This document shows positions 1 through 10,465 of a DNA stretch of 64,000 nt, in pieces. The first letter of the stretch is position 1, and every line of letters begins with the position of its first letter. This stretch comes from Chionis minor (Eukaryota > Chordata > Aves > Charadriiformes > Chionididae): NCBI GenBank assembly GCA_013398295.1, contig VZSF01001900.1:124001-188000 (forward strand), given 5' to 3'. The position numbers were made by a program, and so were the translations under genes. Below the pieces are notes generated by a model that searched no databases, was not told the origin of the DNA, and worked only from the letters and a program-made list of their open reading frames with translations.

Positions 1-965
1 TAGGATGCCATGAATGGAAACATTACATTGGCATTGCTGTAAAGAGGGCCACACCCAAAGATTTCAAAAGCTGAGAGACCTTCTGTGATGCTGGAGGTCT
101 TTCACACATCACTCAGAGATGGCCAACCTCGTCTTTGGTTGCTTGACCTTTTCAGCTTACTGACATAAAAAAAAATAGAAACAACTGATCATTGACCATA
201 AAAGGGAGAATAAACAGACACTAGTAACATGTACATAAAAGATTAGCTGCATCAGGTCAGAGAAAAGATTTGCCTCATTAGTCTTGCCTCCATCAGTGAT
301 AAGTAGTGGACACCTGAGAAGGAGGAGACAGCTATAAGGAGAAGACAGCCATGGAGAGGTGTTTCCCAGGTAACTCTGCCACACTCCAGAAATCTGCAGC
401 TTATGGACCTCCAGAGCTAAAGGAAAGGAGGCAGGGAGGGATGTGGAATGCATATGCATGCCCACGGAGGAAGATGGCTGATGCATATCCAGAGACATAT
501 TTACATGCTCTCTTTTCCTTTTTTAACCAGTCTCTTGTGCCAATGAGTGAAGAAGGTGTTTTTGCTTTTTCTCTTTTGACATGGGCACCCTACAGCCTCT
601 TCCAGACTGGAGTCTGTTAGATAAGAGCGTGGGCTTCATGGGGTCTTGTCTGCATAAGCAGATAATTCTCCATTGCTATTCACCTCCCAGGCTCCAAAGA
701 GAATCAGCCTGTGGAATGGAAAGGCAAGGAGATAATTATTTTTAGGTGGAGCAGTAAGAAGGAACGAGAGGCAGTTGTTTTATCTTTTATCTTACAAATC
801 TTGCCTTATAAGATTTCTCTGCTCACCCTGCATGTGCTTCACATGACCCTGAATGACAGATAGGGTTGGAGGCCTTGGTATTACAAGCGAAATTCAGTGA
901 AGGCAGAGCACACTTCGCCAAAAGGAAATATGAGAAAAACAAGGACTGAAAGAGCAGCCAGGGGT
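1..965. other. Intergenic sequence downstream of SORCS3
   Basis: I see no exon, RNA gene or recognised repeat here. The open frames on both strands are short and unlike any protein I know. If transcription continues past the candidate poly(A) site, this would instead be more 3' UTR. Confidence 0.4.
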
Positions 966-987
966 AACTCTGATGTACAAAAATACA

Positions 988-993
988 TTTATT
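988..993 (-). promoter_or_regulatory. Candidate polyadenylation signal AATAAA
   Basis: The plus strand reads tttatt here, so the minus strand has AATAAA. It is followed on the minus strand by TGTATTTTTGTACATCAG, with a CA cleavage context about 15-20 bases on and a T-rich stretch further down. It is the only AATAAA I found on the minus strand downstream of the SORCS3 stop in this window. Confidence 0.45.
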
Positions 994-1063
994 TTCAACA
1001 ATTTCAAAACCACTGCCTTTTTTTACAGTAGAAATATTCAAATGGAACAATAAAACCAAGAAC

Positions 1064-1087
1064 AGTATATATATATGTATATATATG
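1064..1087. repeat. AT microsatellite
   Basis: A run of alternating TA, broken once by a G, lies inside the candidate 3' UTR. It is self-complementary and likely to vary in length. Confidence 0.8.
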
Positions 1088-2398
1088 ACTCATGCATTTG
1101 TATTACTGTGTTTAATACAGGTATTGCAATTGTCTGCCTCATTTAATCCTTTAAAACCATGGTGGTGGTTTGGGTTTAATGCACTGCCCGACATCATCAG
1201 AAAGAATGTGAGGATTCTGGTTTGGTTTGTCAGACCTGGAATGTGTGTGGGAACTGACTGAAGGGAAAGGGAGGAGAACAGGACATCTTTGCACATCCCT
1301 GAAACCAAAGCCTAGTCCAGAAGAAAATGCACACTCTTCCGTACATGCTCTTACTGATGGCAACTGTAACCGAAAAGCTCTGTAGTCCCCAGTCACTCTA
1401 ACCTCATCTCCGATCCTTCCAGGCTTAGTGTTGGGGTTCTCCAGCACAGGTTAAACTAAGCAGAGGATCTATTGGGTGCTTACATCAGACTGACAGCCAT
1501 ACAGAGCCAAAAGCTATATCTAGTCTCCAGGTCTCATGAATTATTCCTAAATTACAGCTAATACAGTAGAATCCATCATGGTGAAAGCTTGGCAGTGATA
1601 GAGGGCAATGACCCAGTCTCTTGTTCTCTCTCCTTCTCTTTTTCTTTTCCTCTTTATGCATACCTACATTGCAGGAGCTACTTACATTCTGAGTTCATGA
1701 GTATGGCATTGGCTCTTTCCTTCATTATTCAGGTAAATAATAATCTACAGCTTCCAGGACTTTCATGACACTTTCCTCAGGGGTAAAACTTGCAGGGGAG
1801 GAAACCCTAGTGACATCCCTAAGTTATTAGTTCCCAGCATGGCATACTCAAATAAAAGTGGCCCAGTCTGTGATAACGTCACAGCTCAGTGCCTTCCAAA
1901 AAAGATGGATAGTGTTGGTTGCTCAATCCAAACCTTACAGAGGTCCCATGGATAGATAGAGCCCAGGGTATCCCACTGGGATGCAGTAGTTACCCTTCTA
2001 GTATCCTAAAGAAGCTTTCAGTCATGAACACAAGCTTTTTTCAGCTGCTATCAGCCATGGTTGTGCCCTAATACAGCAAGTATAATCTAGCAAATCTGGT
2101 CCCATGTACACCCTAGGGAGCTCCTTCCAGAGGCGCATGGAACACATTCCGGTCCAGAGAGCAGTGTGACAAACTATCCTGAGAGGTTGTGAGACCCGCT
2201 AGGTCTCACGGCACAAGAAGAACATGAAGCCAACTCAAGAATTAGGCAGGATTTTCTTGACATTTAATTTTGGCTCCAAATATTTTTTGTTTGCTTTGTA
2301 GTGCCTTTAGAATAATTTTGGATTGAAAATGGCTTTCTAGACAGATGTTTATCCAAAAACTAACTGTATCATTCAGAAACTTCTCTGAACTCTTCTCT

Positions 2399-2434
2399 AA
2401 AGAAATTTAACCTTCATTGAGGTTAAATTTCTTT
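2399..2434. repeat. Perfect 14-bp inverted repeat with 8-base loop
   Basis: The left arm aaagaaatttaacc (2399-2412) is exactly complementary to ggttaaatttcttt (2421-2434), with the loop ttcattga between them. Further out, cttctc on the left can pair with gagaag on the right after a small bulge, so the stem could reach about 20 bp. It lies in the candidate 3' UTR, about 2.9 kb past the stop. A precursor-miRNA-like hairpin, a UTR structure or a chance palindrome are all possible. Confidence 0.7.
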
Positions 2435-4020
2435 TTGAGAAGTGAAAATGTTTCCATCTTTTTTAGCAGCTTATTCCCAGTTTTTCCTCGTTGCTTCCTT
2501 CCATCTATTATGAGATATTTAACAGCCATCTTTAAGAGTGTAAACAGAAAAATCATAAAACTATTGTAAAATTTTTTGAAAAGTTGTGAAAACTGTAATG
2601 CCCTGCCTTACTTTTTAAATCAACATGAGGTCAATCCCATGAAAAATCCAGAAAACTCCAAAGAACAAGAAATATTTTCACTTCATTTCCTGGTTTATAA
2701 AAGTTAATACAGAAGATAATGAATATTTCATACTCAGTCCTCTGCAGCAGCTCACAAAAGCAGTCCCTCAAATCCTAGTGATCAGCAAAGACTGAGATCA
2801 GCCCACAATTTAGCTCAAGGCCCACAGGACCATTGTTTATGTACATGCCTCCCATCTACACCTAAATGGGAAGCTACGGCCTTGCGCTAACAGTGTTAGC
2901 ACCAGACTGGGTCATTACAGTAAACTGCTTCAGTGTTTCAGTAGAATAGACACAGTAATGCAACAAGTTTATGCACATGTGATGGATGGAAACACGAGGT
3001 TAAAGAGAATAACACAGCCATCACTCTCCAGCTTATATTAGGAACTAGAGCAGAAAAGTGAGGAAGGAAACAGAAAAGAATTATTTTTAAATCAACAGAA
3101 AAGACCCAAAAGCCTGACTGAAATGGAGAAGAATTGAGAATATTTAGTTTTAGTACTCCACACAAAACAGTATCTCCCTACATTTTGGCTTTACAATTTT
3201 AATCTTGAAATGCCTCCTGTGTTTTTCTGCAAAACTGTGGTTAACTTCCCTTCTTTCCACCTGCAGACCCATTAGGATTATAAACTTTGAAAGACATTCC
3301 AGACCATTAACAAAGTGAACACATGTAGCTGAGGCTGGTTTGCAGCCAACTGGCGTGTTGCAATGCAGAGAGATAGCGAGTAACACCTAAATTCTACCCA
3401 TCTCCTCATTTCAGTCCAGATATATTAAAGGTGATGCAGAGTCCTGTATCCAGATCCTAAAAAATGCTAACAAACATTGTCATCTCGCCTCATTTTCTGT
3501 TATGCTGCAAGCACTGGAACATCTTCCCGAAAGTGCTTCCAATCTTCTTTCCATTCTTGCTAGGTCTTATAACTCACCACTCTGCAGAATAAGGTCCATT
3601 TTTAACATCATCAACTAAAGAAAAATGGATAAAAGTAACTCACCACTAAGTCACCGTCCTACCCCAAAGTTCCACCACTCCTAAAGGCTATCCGCAACTC
3701 AGTATGCTACAAGCTCCCTAAGGGGCTTTTTCACTACCTTTTCTTCATTAGCCTCCCTGTTCTAATCAGAAAGCAACAACCCACCATGCAGAAATTACTG
3801 CGATGGCATTTCCATCCAAAATAGGAAGCAGCTACTCTACAGCACTCATAAGAAAGATCTTTCCTAGCTCAGTTATGCAGGTCTGACCGTGCAACCCCTT
3901 CTCCAAAGAGCAGTCCATAATCACGTGCATCACGTTCCATCAAAATTTACTACTCTGACACATCCTGAATAGCACTTTACTTCACCAGCTGCTAAAAGCA
4001 TGACTTCTCACTGGGAATAA

Positions 4021-4099
4021 TGGACTTGGCAGTGCTAGGTTAATAGTTGGAATCTATGATCTTAAAGGTCTTTTCCAACCTAAAGGATTCTATGATTCT
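4021..4099 (+). mobile_element. CR1 non-LTR retrotransposon, 3' end fragment
   Basis: The sequence matches the 3' tail of avian CR1 as I know it: tggacttggcagtgctagg near the start, a central gatcttaaaggtcttttcc, and the terminal attctatgattct repeat at 4088-4099. Only about 80 bases remain. 5' truncation is normal for CR1, which ends in short ATTCTATG-type repeats and not in poly(A). Confidence 0.88.
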
Positions 4100-4366
4100 A
4101 CTGCAACCTGGCCCACTGTTAAGTTGAGGTTGTACCGAGTACTGCAAGCACACTGATATCTGTGCATGCTGAGATGGGGATAATTTCACGTTTGTTTTCC
4201 TCATTTTCCCTGATGGATGTCACCAAGATCCTTATTAGAGGTCAACAAGTGACAGAGGTGAATAGATGATGAACATCACTAAAATATTCACAACAGGCTC
4301 ATAGTCTGTCCTGCTAACATCTTTTTCTGCTCCATCATAGGAAATGATACTCTATATATATATTTA

Positions 4367-4380
4367 AAAAAAAAAAAAAA
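4367..4380. repeat. A-run after a TATA stretch
   Basis: A TATATATA stretch leads into fourteen consecutive A on the plus strand. There is no sign of a retrocopy beside it. Confidence 0.6.
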
Positions 4381-4525
4381 GCTTGCAGTTATACACAGAG
4401 AAATAAACTATGCTGTTTATAGGCAGCAGTGTCAGATTGAAATATGACAGACAACTGGAACACGCTTGGAACCAAAGCGTGATTCAAGTGCTCACCACGG
4501 TCCCTGGTTGGCTGGCGTGTATGAG

Positions 4526-4573
4526 CGCACACACGTGTGCGTGTGCCTGTGCGTGCGTGCATGTGTGTGTGTG
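4526..4573. repeat. Degenerate CA/GT microsatellite
   Basis: Alternating purine-pyrimidine sequence switches from CA to GT around an acgt centre, so part of it is palindromic. It lies about 0.8 kb past the SORCS3 stop codon. Confidence 0.75.
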
Positions 4574-5289
4574 GTTCAGGTTTTGTTTTAAACATATCTT
4601 CTTTTACTAAACATTAAATTATTTCCCAAGAAATAAAAACCTATGTACATTTCCATTATCTACAATAGGCCTTCGGCATCCTCGCTATTCACATGCACGG
4701 GGTTTGGGCTGCATTCATAAACTCAGACATGCTCCTTCATTGCTTGTGGTGCTGTCCCCTCCAGCCCATCTACAGTCCAAGGAACACTGACTTGTGTTTG
4801 CTCCGATTATTTTTTTTTCCTTTCTCAGCAGTCAACAGTGCCAGAGGGTGACTGAAATTAAAAGCAATTAAGAGAGGCAAGATCCTGTAAAAAGCTGAGA
4901 CATGCATGTCGTTGGAAAGCAAGGGCTGTTGGCATGTTGCAGAGCCTGGTCCAATAACTCAGCCTGAGCCCTCTGGCAAGATGTAGTAGCTGATTCATGA
5001 CTTCTTTTGAAAAGGGCTGAAAAGGGACAATTTACCTACATGTTGCCTAAGGTACTATACCTACCTGTTAGATTTGAATACTTAATTCCCATTCTATATT
5101 TAACAGGAGGCTGGCATTCAAATCCCCTTGCACGCTTGACTCATTCTTTGCTTTTTCTTTCTAATCTGATGAGTATTTCCTAAATATGAAGAACTCCTGA
5201 TATTTATGAATGCAGCCCTGGTAAACAGAAAAAGCCCACCCCATCCCCTCCCAAATTATAATAATGACATATAACTCTTTCTTTTTTCA

Positions 5290-5318
5290 TAATAATAATA
5301 ATAATAACAATAATAATT
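5290..5318. repeat. AAT trinucleotide microsatellite
   Basis: About nine AAT units with one AAC interruption lie 50-75 bases beyond the SORCS3 stop codon, in the 3' UTR. Confidence 0.85.
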
Positions 5319-5364
5319 ACAAATAAAAAGTCAGAAATGTTGTAGACCAAGTGAATTCTCAGTA

Positions 5365-5429
5365 TTAAACACTAGTGCAGTTGGGGATTTCCTTTGTGCT
5401 TTCACTGTTGGCAATTGTTGAGATGCTTC
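5365..5429 (-). CDS. SORCS3: SORCS3 last coding exon, C-terminal PDZ ligand and stop
   Basis: The coding part of the terminal exon is only 65 bases. It encodes the last two bases of Gly568, then SISTIANSESTKEIPNCTSV and a TAA stop at 5365-5367. The acceptor CCACAG follows a TC-rich tract. The last three residues T-S-V fit the class I PDZ-ligand pattern (S/T-x-hydrophobic). SorCS3 is known from the literature to bind PDZ proteins such as PICK1 through its tail. The end is nearly the same as the mammalian one I recall. The exon is easy to miss because it has no long open frame of its own. Confidence 0.94.
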
Positions 5430-6032
5430 CTGTGGAGGAGAAAATGGAGAAGAGAGTCAGTGCAGTGGCTTCAACAGTTTGGTCTATATTGCTTTTCCCT
5501 CCTTTTTAGGATATGGTTGCGTAAGTGTAAAGACAGAAAAGGTGCTAAAAAAATAACACATCCTTTTTTGTATTTGTAATAAGCATGGAGCACCCAGAAA
5601 ATGTGTTACTACAGCTCAGCTGACAAGCGGTAAACTCATTAAGCTATTAGGGACAGATTCATTTGTAATGACAGCACACCAACAGTGTAAACTTGGCTCA
5701 ACTGATTCTTCTGAAGGCTCATATTTGGGATCCCTTCACAACAGAGACAGGGTCACGAGCAGGCAGAGGTGTGAGCCACAGCCATTGCTAACTCCAGTAC
5801 ACCTGTTGCTGTTCCCAGGTTCCTACCCTGGTCATTGAACACTGTGACAAAAGACAAAAAACTGTATGAAAAACTCCCTGTTACCATGTTGCAGAGAGAG
5901 ATTTGCTCCCTTGCTCAGTGCCTCAGGCTCTGCTTGTACCTGGGGCCACAGTCGCTGCCTCTACTGGTACCCCAATGACCAACATCCTCACCCAGACTGT
6001 GAAACAAGCCCCAGCCAAGGGCCGTCTCTCAC
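5430..6032 (-). other. SORCS3 intron before the last coding exon (603 bp)
   Basis: GT-AG borders are clear. If retained, the tail frame reads on to a stop at 5923-5925 and adds about 36 residues in place of the PDZ ligand. Nothing else is recognised. Confidence 0.85.
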
Positions 6033-6193
6033 CCATCACTCGCGTGTCCAGCTCTTTGTCCATTAGCTCCTCAGGGTCTGTGAACTCACTCAGAGTGATT
6101 TTGGGGGCATTTTCACTTTGGCTGACGGAGCCAATCATTTCCTGCTCCTTGTCATGCTGAACTTGGGCATAGATGTTAATCCAAGGGATTTTC
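6033..6193 (-). CDS. SORCS3: SORCS3 exon, cytoplasmic tail
   Basis: The exon has 161 bases and encodes the last base of Arg514, residues 515-567 and the first base of Gly568. It starts KIPWINIYAQVQHDKEQEM. YAQV fits the Y-x-x-hydrophobic pattern read by clathrin adaptors. The acidic EELMDKEL run has some likeness to a dileucine signal, but only inference supports that use here. This segment identifies the paralogue as SORCS3. The acceptor is GCGCAG and the donor GTGAGA. If the intron were retained, the frame would stay open to a stop at 5923-5925. Confidence 0.96.
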
Positions 6194-6961
6194 CTGCGCA
6201 GGAAAGGAAAACGAGAGGTTACATTTTGTAACACAGGGATGTTTGACACGCCATTGATTAATCAGATCAGCTAAACTGAGAGCAATCCCAGAAACACAGT
6301 ACTGGCAGTGATGCCAAGTATCAGCTCTCAGAACGGTGAAAGCACCACAGTGATGTTCAGTTCTGAAAGTGCCATTAGCTTTCACTAATTCCAACACCAG
6401 CCTAAAGCTACCCCAAATCTCAGGCCACTGCCTTCCTACCCTGTGCCCAAAGGTTCTAAATCTAAATGTGCTGGTCCTGCCATTTTAAATGAGAAGTTGC
6501 ACACGCAGTGGCCTCTGCACCCAGCTCAGAGAGCAGCAATCAACTAAGCACAATCAGCTGCAATTGCCAACTCTCTCAGTATTTATTACACGATCAGGGG
6601 TGCATTGGAAACCAAAAGTAAAAATCAATTTGAGCACTACTATCAACTAAGAAAAAAATGACTGGGCTTGTTTCTATTGACAGGCCCACACTGGCTCAGT
6701 AGGAACTGCCACACCAGAAAGAGTTGTAAAGAATTGGTCCTGCCTCAGAGTACAGAAAGGACTTGAACCTCTTAACACCCACCCAAAGTCTATTTGTTAC
6801 CATTTCATTGCAAAAACGGTTTGCCGAGCTACGGATTATGCAGGTTCACAGGGACTCATTTTCCCTCGCTGCTCAGGAAGCCAAGAAAGCGAAGGGATTA
6901 TTTCTTCTTCCAAGAGAAGTTAACTTGAACTGCTAGAACTATATCCTTGAAAGTCTGTTAA

Positions 6962-6998
6962 GTTAGATAGTTAGATAGGCCTAGACAGATAGTTAGAT
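6962..6998. repeat. TTAGATAG microsatellite
   Basis: Repeated ttagatag and tagata units with one interruption (gcctagacag). It is short and intronic. Confidence 0.65.
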
Positions 6999-7829
6999 AT
7001 TAACCCCTGGAGGAATGCAAGTTTAAACTGAGAAAACTGAAAAGCAATGTGTTAAGCGTCGTGGGGGTTGCTAGGATTATCTGTGTGTAGTTGTCTGTTG
7101 GAAGGTGGCTGACTATTTTTTCAAAGTCCCTTATAAGGACTCTGTGCCACACAGTCCACAGTGCTAAAACAAGGGAAATTCAGAGAACTTTTTTAGTTCC
7201 TTAAAGCACACAAGAGAGAGAAAGAAGATGTGTTCAAAAGAGGCTATATAAAATGCCATCTCTTTATGCCAACCTGTCTGCTGCTGGATACGTCAGAGAT
7301 TGAAAGCAGTGGAAATTGCTGCAGGTCTCATGAATTCAGTAGATCTATGCTGATTTTATGCCATGAAGCTCTGGCCTCAAACACCTTGTGCTATTGGCTT
7401 GATTTGGCATTCTGTTCTTAAGCAGCAGGTTAAGAACGGGTCAGGACATATTTGGGATGTTTAGCAGCAGTTAACAAGCCTCATGTTCTTCTCCCTTTCT
7501 CCTACCCTCTCTTTCCAACCTTCAGACATGCCTTACAGATCACTAGAAGACATAAGCGCTACACAGGAAATGTACACATTGGATGAGCAAAGACCGAATG
7601 CATTCCCATAGGATTTAAGCGCCCAGAATATGTCTGGAGGTATGGAGAGACATGGACACAAGAACATGCCTGGAGATACTGGAAGACCTAGGTTTACTTC
7701 CAAGAATGCAATGGTAGAGAAGTAATAGTCTTCTGAGCTTTGAGAGGAAAAGTGGGAAAAGCTCTTTGGAGTTGTGAGGCAACCTCCAGGTACTTCAGCG
7801 AGTTAGGGAAAAAAGAAACTGAGACAGCT

Positions 7830-8022
7830 GCACAGATGTACATCCATACACACATACCTAATCCTGCTGTGCCTCCCAGCACAGACACAGGTGGCCACAA
7901 CGTTGCCCTGCACATCTCTGAGACCGCACACACACGCACACTCCTGCGCTCCTGTCCCAGGACACATACACACTGACTGTCCCATTGCCCCACTGCTACT
8001 CACCAGCCATACACACATAGTA
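7830..8022. repeat. CA-rich degenerate simple repeat
   Basis: Scattered CA/CACACA runs sit in ordinary sequence. They give overlapping low-complexity open frames on both strands, rich in His/Thr on plus and Cys/Val on minus, which I regard as non-coding. Confidence 0.5.
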
Positions 8023-9224
8023 TTGACCTGCCATATGCTCAACCTCCCAGAAAAGAAACAACCTTTTTACAGATTATTTCCCTACTTTTCCCCTCAGACC
8101 TCCTCAACAAGCATCCCTCTGGCAGCAGTGTTTAATATGCCTGCTGAGTCTATAACTTGATGGACTCATAATAAGGAGTCTGTGTGCAAACCAGCAAAGC
8201 ACTGATTCTATAAAGTTGTAGAATTGAAAATTCATGCAGGCCCATGCTCTCCCCACAACCTTTTCCTGTAAGCAGCAGTTCTGTATTCAGGTTGGGATCA
8301 CCATTAATCAGAAAAGTACATATGGATAATGGACCTCTGCATCACTGAGAGCTAGAGCAAAGCTTTTGTTTTCACCTCCTTTTTCCATTAAGAATTGTTG
8401 CATGCTCTCACTTCTGATCCATTGAGCCAGAGGTTTTAGACAGAGCTGAACGGTTGCTTTCTGTTCTGAAAAAATCAAGCTGAGGACACTCTGCGTATCT
8501 GACTTAATCCTAAACTTTGGCAGGCTGACCTGGGTTTGTCCTCTTTGGGACAGAGCATGTAAGAGGAGATTGCAAGCTGAGGGCTAAGCAAAACTGATGC
8601 TTTAACCACCTTTCCTCTCACTCCCAGTCTGTAATACATTCAATTTTCAGAAAGATTTTAACATGGCAGGGTCTTCTCAGCCCTGGAGAACAGAACAAGG
8701 CTGATGGCTGCTATGCTCAAAGCTCAGGATGCTTAAGTAGTACACAAGTCAGTTTTATGAGCTGTAGTAGCATAACACAACCTGGAGACTGTCAAAGCAA
8801 AGTGGATTACCAAGCTCCTCACTGCTCTCTGGCAGCCAGAATACACAGATCCTTCTTCGTGGTAACTGACCGCTGACCACAGAGCCAAAGACATTAGGCC
8901 AAAACTAAGAAATCAGCTCACCAAGACACAAAGGAAAGCACATCTCACAAAGGGTTGTACCTATATCATGACACATGTCCCAGAGAGACGACTTTGCCCT
9001 CCTCATCCTATATCTGGGAATGAGAGAATTCATCAGCTGCCTCCCCAACACATTATTAAACCAATGCCTTAGACAAGCCCAAAGTCCCATTCCCCATTCA
9101 CCTGGGAAGCTACATTCCACCTCACAGAAACAGAGAGACGATTTCAGACTGCAACAAGCAAGTCACACTAAAGGCCTGGAAATCTGCACCTAAGCAGATT
9201 CCCACATGTGGGTTCTCTGGAAAT

Positions 9225-9275
9225 TGTCCTGGCCCACTGAAGTCAGTGGGAGCTTGGTAACATCTTGACGTGCAC
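9225..9275. mobile_element. Possible ancient amniote MIR-like fragment
   Basis: The core cccactgaagtcagtggg (9233-9250) is a short palindrome resembling the 'cattgaagtcaatggg' core seen in amniote MIR-type SINE relics, and is followed by an acaggatca stretch as in those elements. The length is too short to be sure. Confidence 0.35.
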
Positions 9276-9532
9276 AGGATCAAGCACTAGAAGCACGGCT
9301 ACCCACTGATTTTGCAAATGGTTAATGCAAGAGGTTAGAAATGAGGGGAGCTTTAAACCTTCAGACTAGGATAGATGCCTGTCTTATCACTGAATTTTTA
9401 ACATTGTTTGTATCCGACTAACATCATTAGAGAATACTAGCCTTATCTTGGGCTGCAGAGAGAAACAGCTGGAGTCTGGACAGGAAAAGCTTTAGCTTCC
9501 CAATTTGGAGGAACTACTCATGGCCAGAAATT

Positions 9533-9556
9533 TCTCTCTCTCTCTCTTTTTTTTTC
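9533..9556. repeat. CT then T run
   Basis: A (CT)n stretch is followed by a T homopolymer. On the minus strand it is a purine run. Confidence 0.7.
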
Positions 9557-10359
9557 CTTAAAGTCAGACTTAGCTTATTCTTCTAATATAGTATTTTGCC
9601 ACTGGGTAGGATCTGGGCACATAGACAATTTAACACAGTAAGTCCTGTACTGAATGCAAAGTTCCTCCTGAAGAGCTCCATCTGCCTAAAATATATTATC
9701 ATAAAGCAGCCCTTCAGCTAACAGGCCATTCTTATCCCATACTTTGTTTCACAGCTTGTAGCAGCAAAGTGCCATGGGCCAGCACAGGTCCTGCCTGCTG
9801 CCTGGAAGCAAAAGGTTTATATTAACATCTGGCAAAGAAAATCTCAGCACAGCTTCCCAAAGGCATTCTGATGCTAAACACAAAATTTTCTGGCTTTGAG
9901 TCTCCAACTCAGAACATAATCACACCTGCTTCTCTGCAAGACTAAACTATTCACTTTGTGAGATACAAATGAGATGCTGCTGCACTAAGGCAGTTGGCCA
10001 GCTGGATATAGACTGTATGAAGACATCCATCGTGATTTTTTGATTAAGTCTGCATTGTGTAGCTCAGTACTCAGTGAGCACAGAGGGTTCCCATTTCTGG
10101 TCCGTAGTTCAAATGTATCTGCTGAAGCAGGTCACAGCTCCATTCCTGAGCTCTTGGTGAGCTTTCAGAGCACCATGTTTGCAGTGGAAGGGCAGTAGAC
10201 GGTCTCCTCTATACATATGAGAAACAGGGTACTATACTGGTCTGAGCCTTAGGCCAGCATAACATGTTCTACATCTACAATTCATGCACTGCTCTGCCTA
10301 AATTTCCTGTAAACCACCCAGTGTCTCCTCCTCCCATTCCCCAAAGTTTCTGAACTTAC

Positions 10360-10465
10360 CTTTTGAATTTGTAGATTAAAAAAACAGCCAAGCCTACAAA
10401 CACCACAGACAATAACATCAGCATTGCCGAACTGCTATGACCCGTGCTGGAATCAACAAGGGGTG
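10360..10465 (-). CDS. SORCS3: SORCS3 exon, transmembrane helix
   Basis: The exon has 106 bases and encodes the last two bases of Ala479, residues 480-513 and two bases of Arg514. A short extracellular linker (PLVDSSTGHSS) leads into the hydrophobic run AMLMLLSVVFVGLAVFLI (about 492-509), which is the single transmembrane helix. YKFKR follows as a basic cytoplasmic stop-transfer. This gives type I topology. The acceptor is CTGCAG and the donor GTAAGT. Confidence 0.96.

Larger units (their letters stand above)
966..5364 (-). other. SORCS3: Candidate SORCS3 3' UTR (about 4.4 kb, end uncertain)
   Basis: The stretch below the stop codon shows no further coding exon. On the minus strand the only canonical AATAAA I found by eye between 5364 and 1 is at 988-993, so I place the main 3' end about 10-25 bases beyond it. 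Variant ATTAAA hexamers occur near 1110-1170 and 2265 and could serve shorter forms. The stretch also contains an AAT repeat, a CA/GT repeat, an A-run at 4367-4380, a short CR1 fragment and a strong hairpin at 2399-2434. The CR1 fragment and repeats mean the UTR may really be shorter. Confidence 0.4.
6194..10359 (-). other. SORCS3 intron between transmembrane and tail exons (4166 bp)
   Basis: It holds a TAGA-type microsatellite (6962-6998), a CA-rich degenerate stretch (about 7830-8020), a possible ancient MIR-like fragment (9225-9275) and a CT/T run (9533-9556). I saw no exon, RNA gene or coding relic. Confidence 0.8.

Noticed and set aside
5866..6160. Plus-strand frames over the SORCS3 tail exon
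   Set aside because: They are antisense to a verified exon and have no family resemblance.
7694..8160. His/Thr-rich and Cys/Val-rich frames
   Set aside because: They are translations of CA-rich simple repeat.
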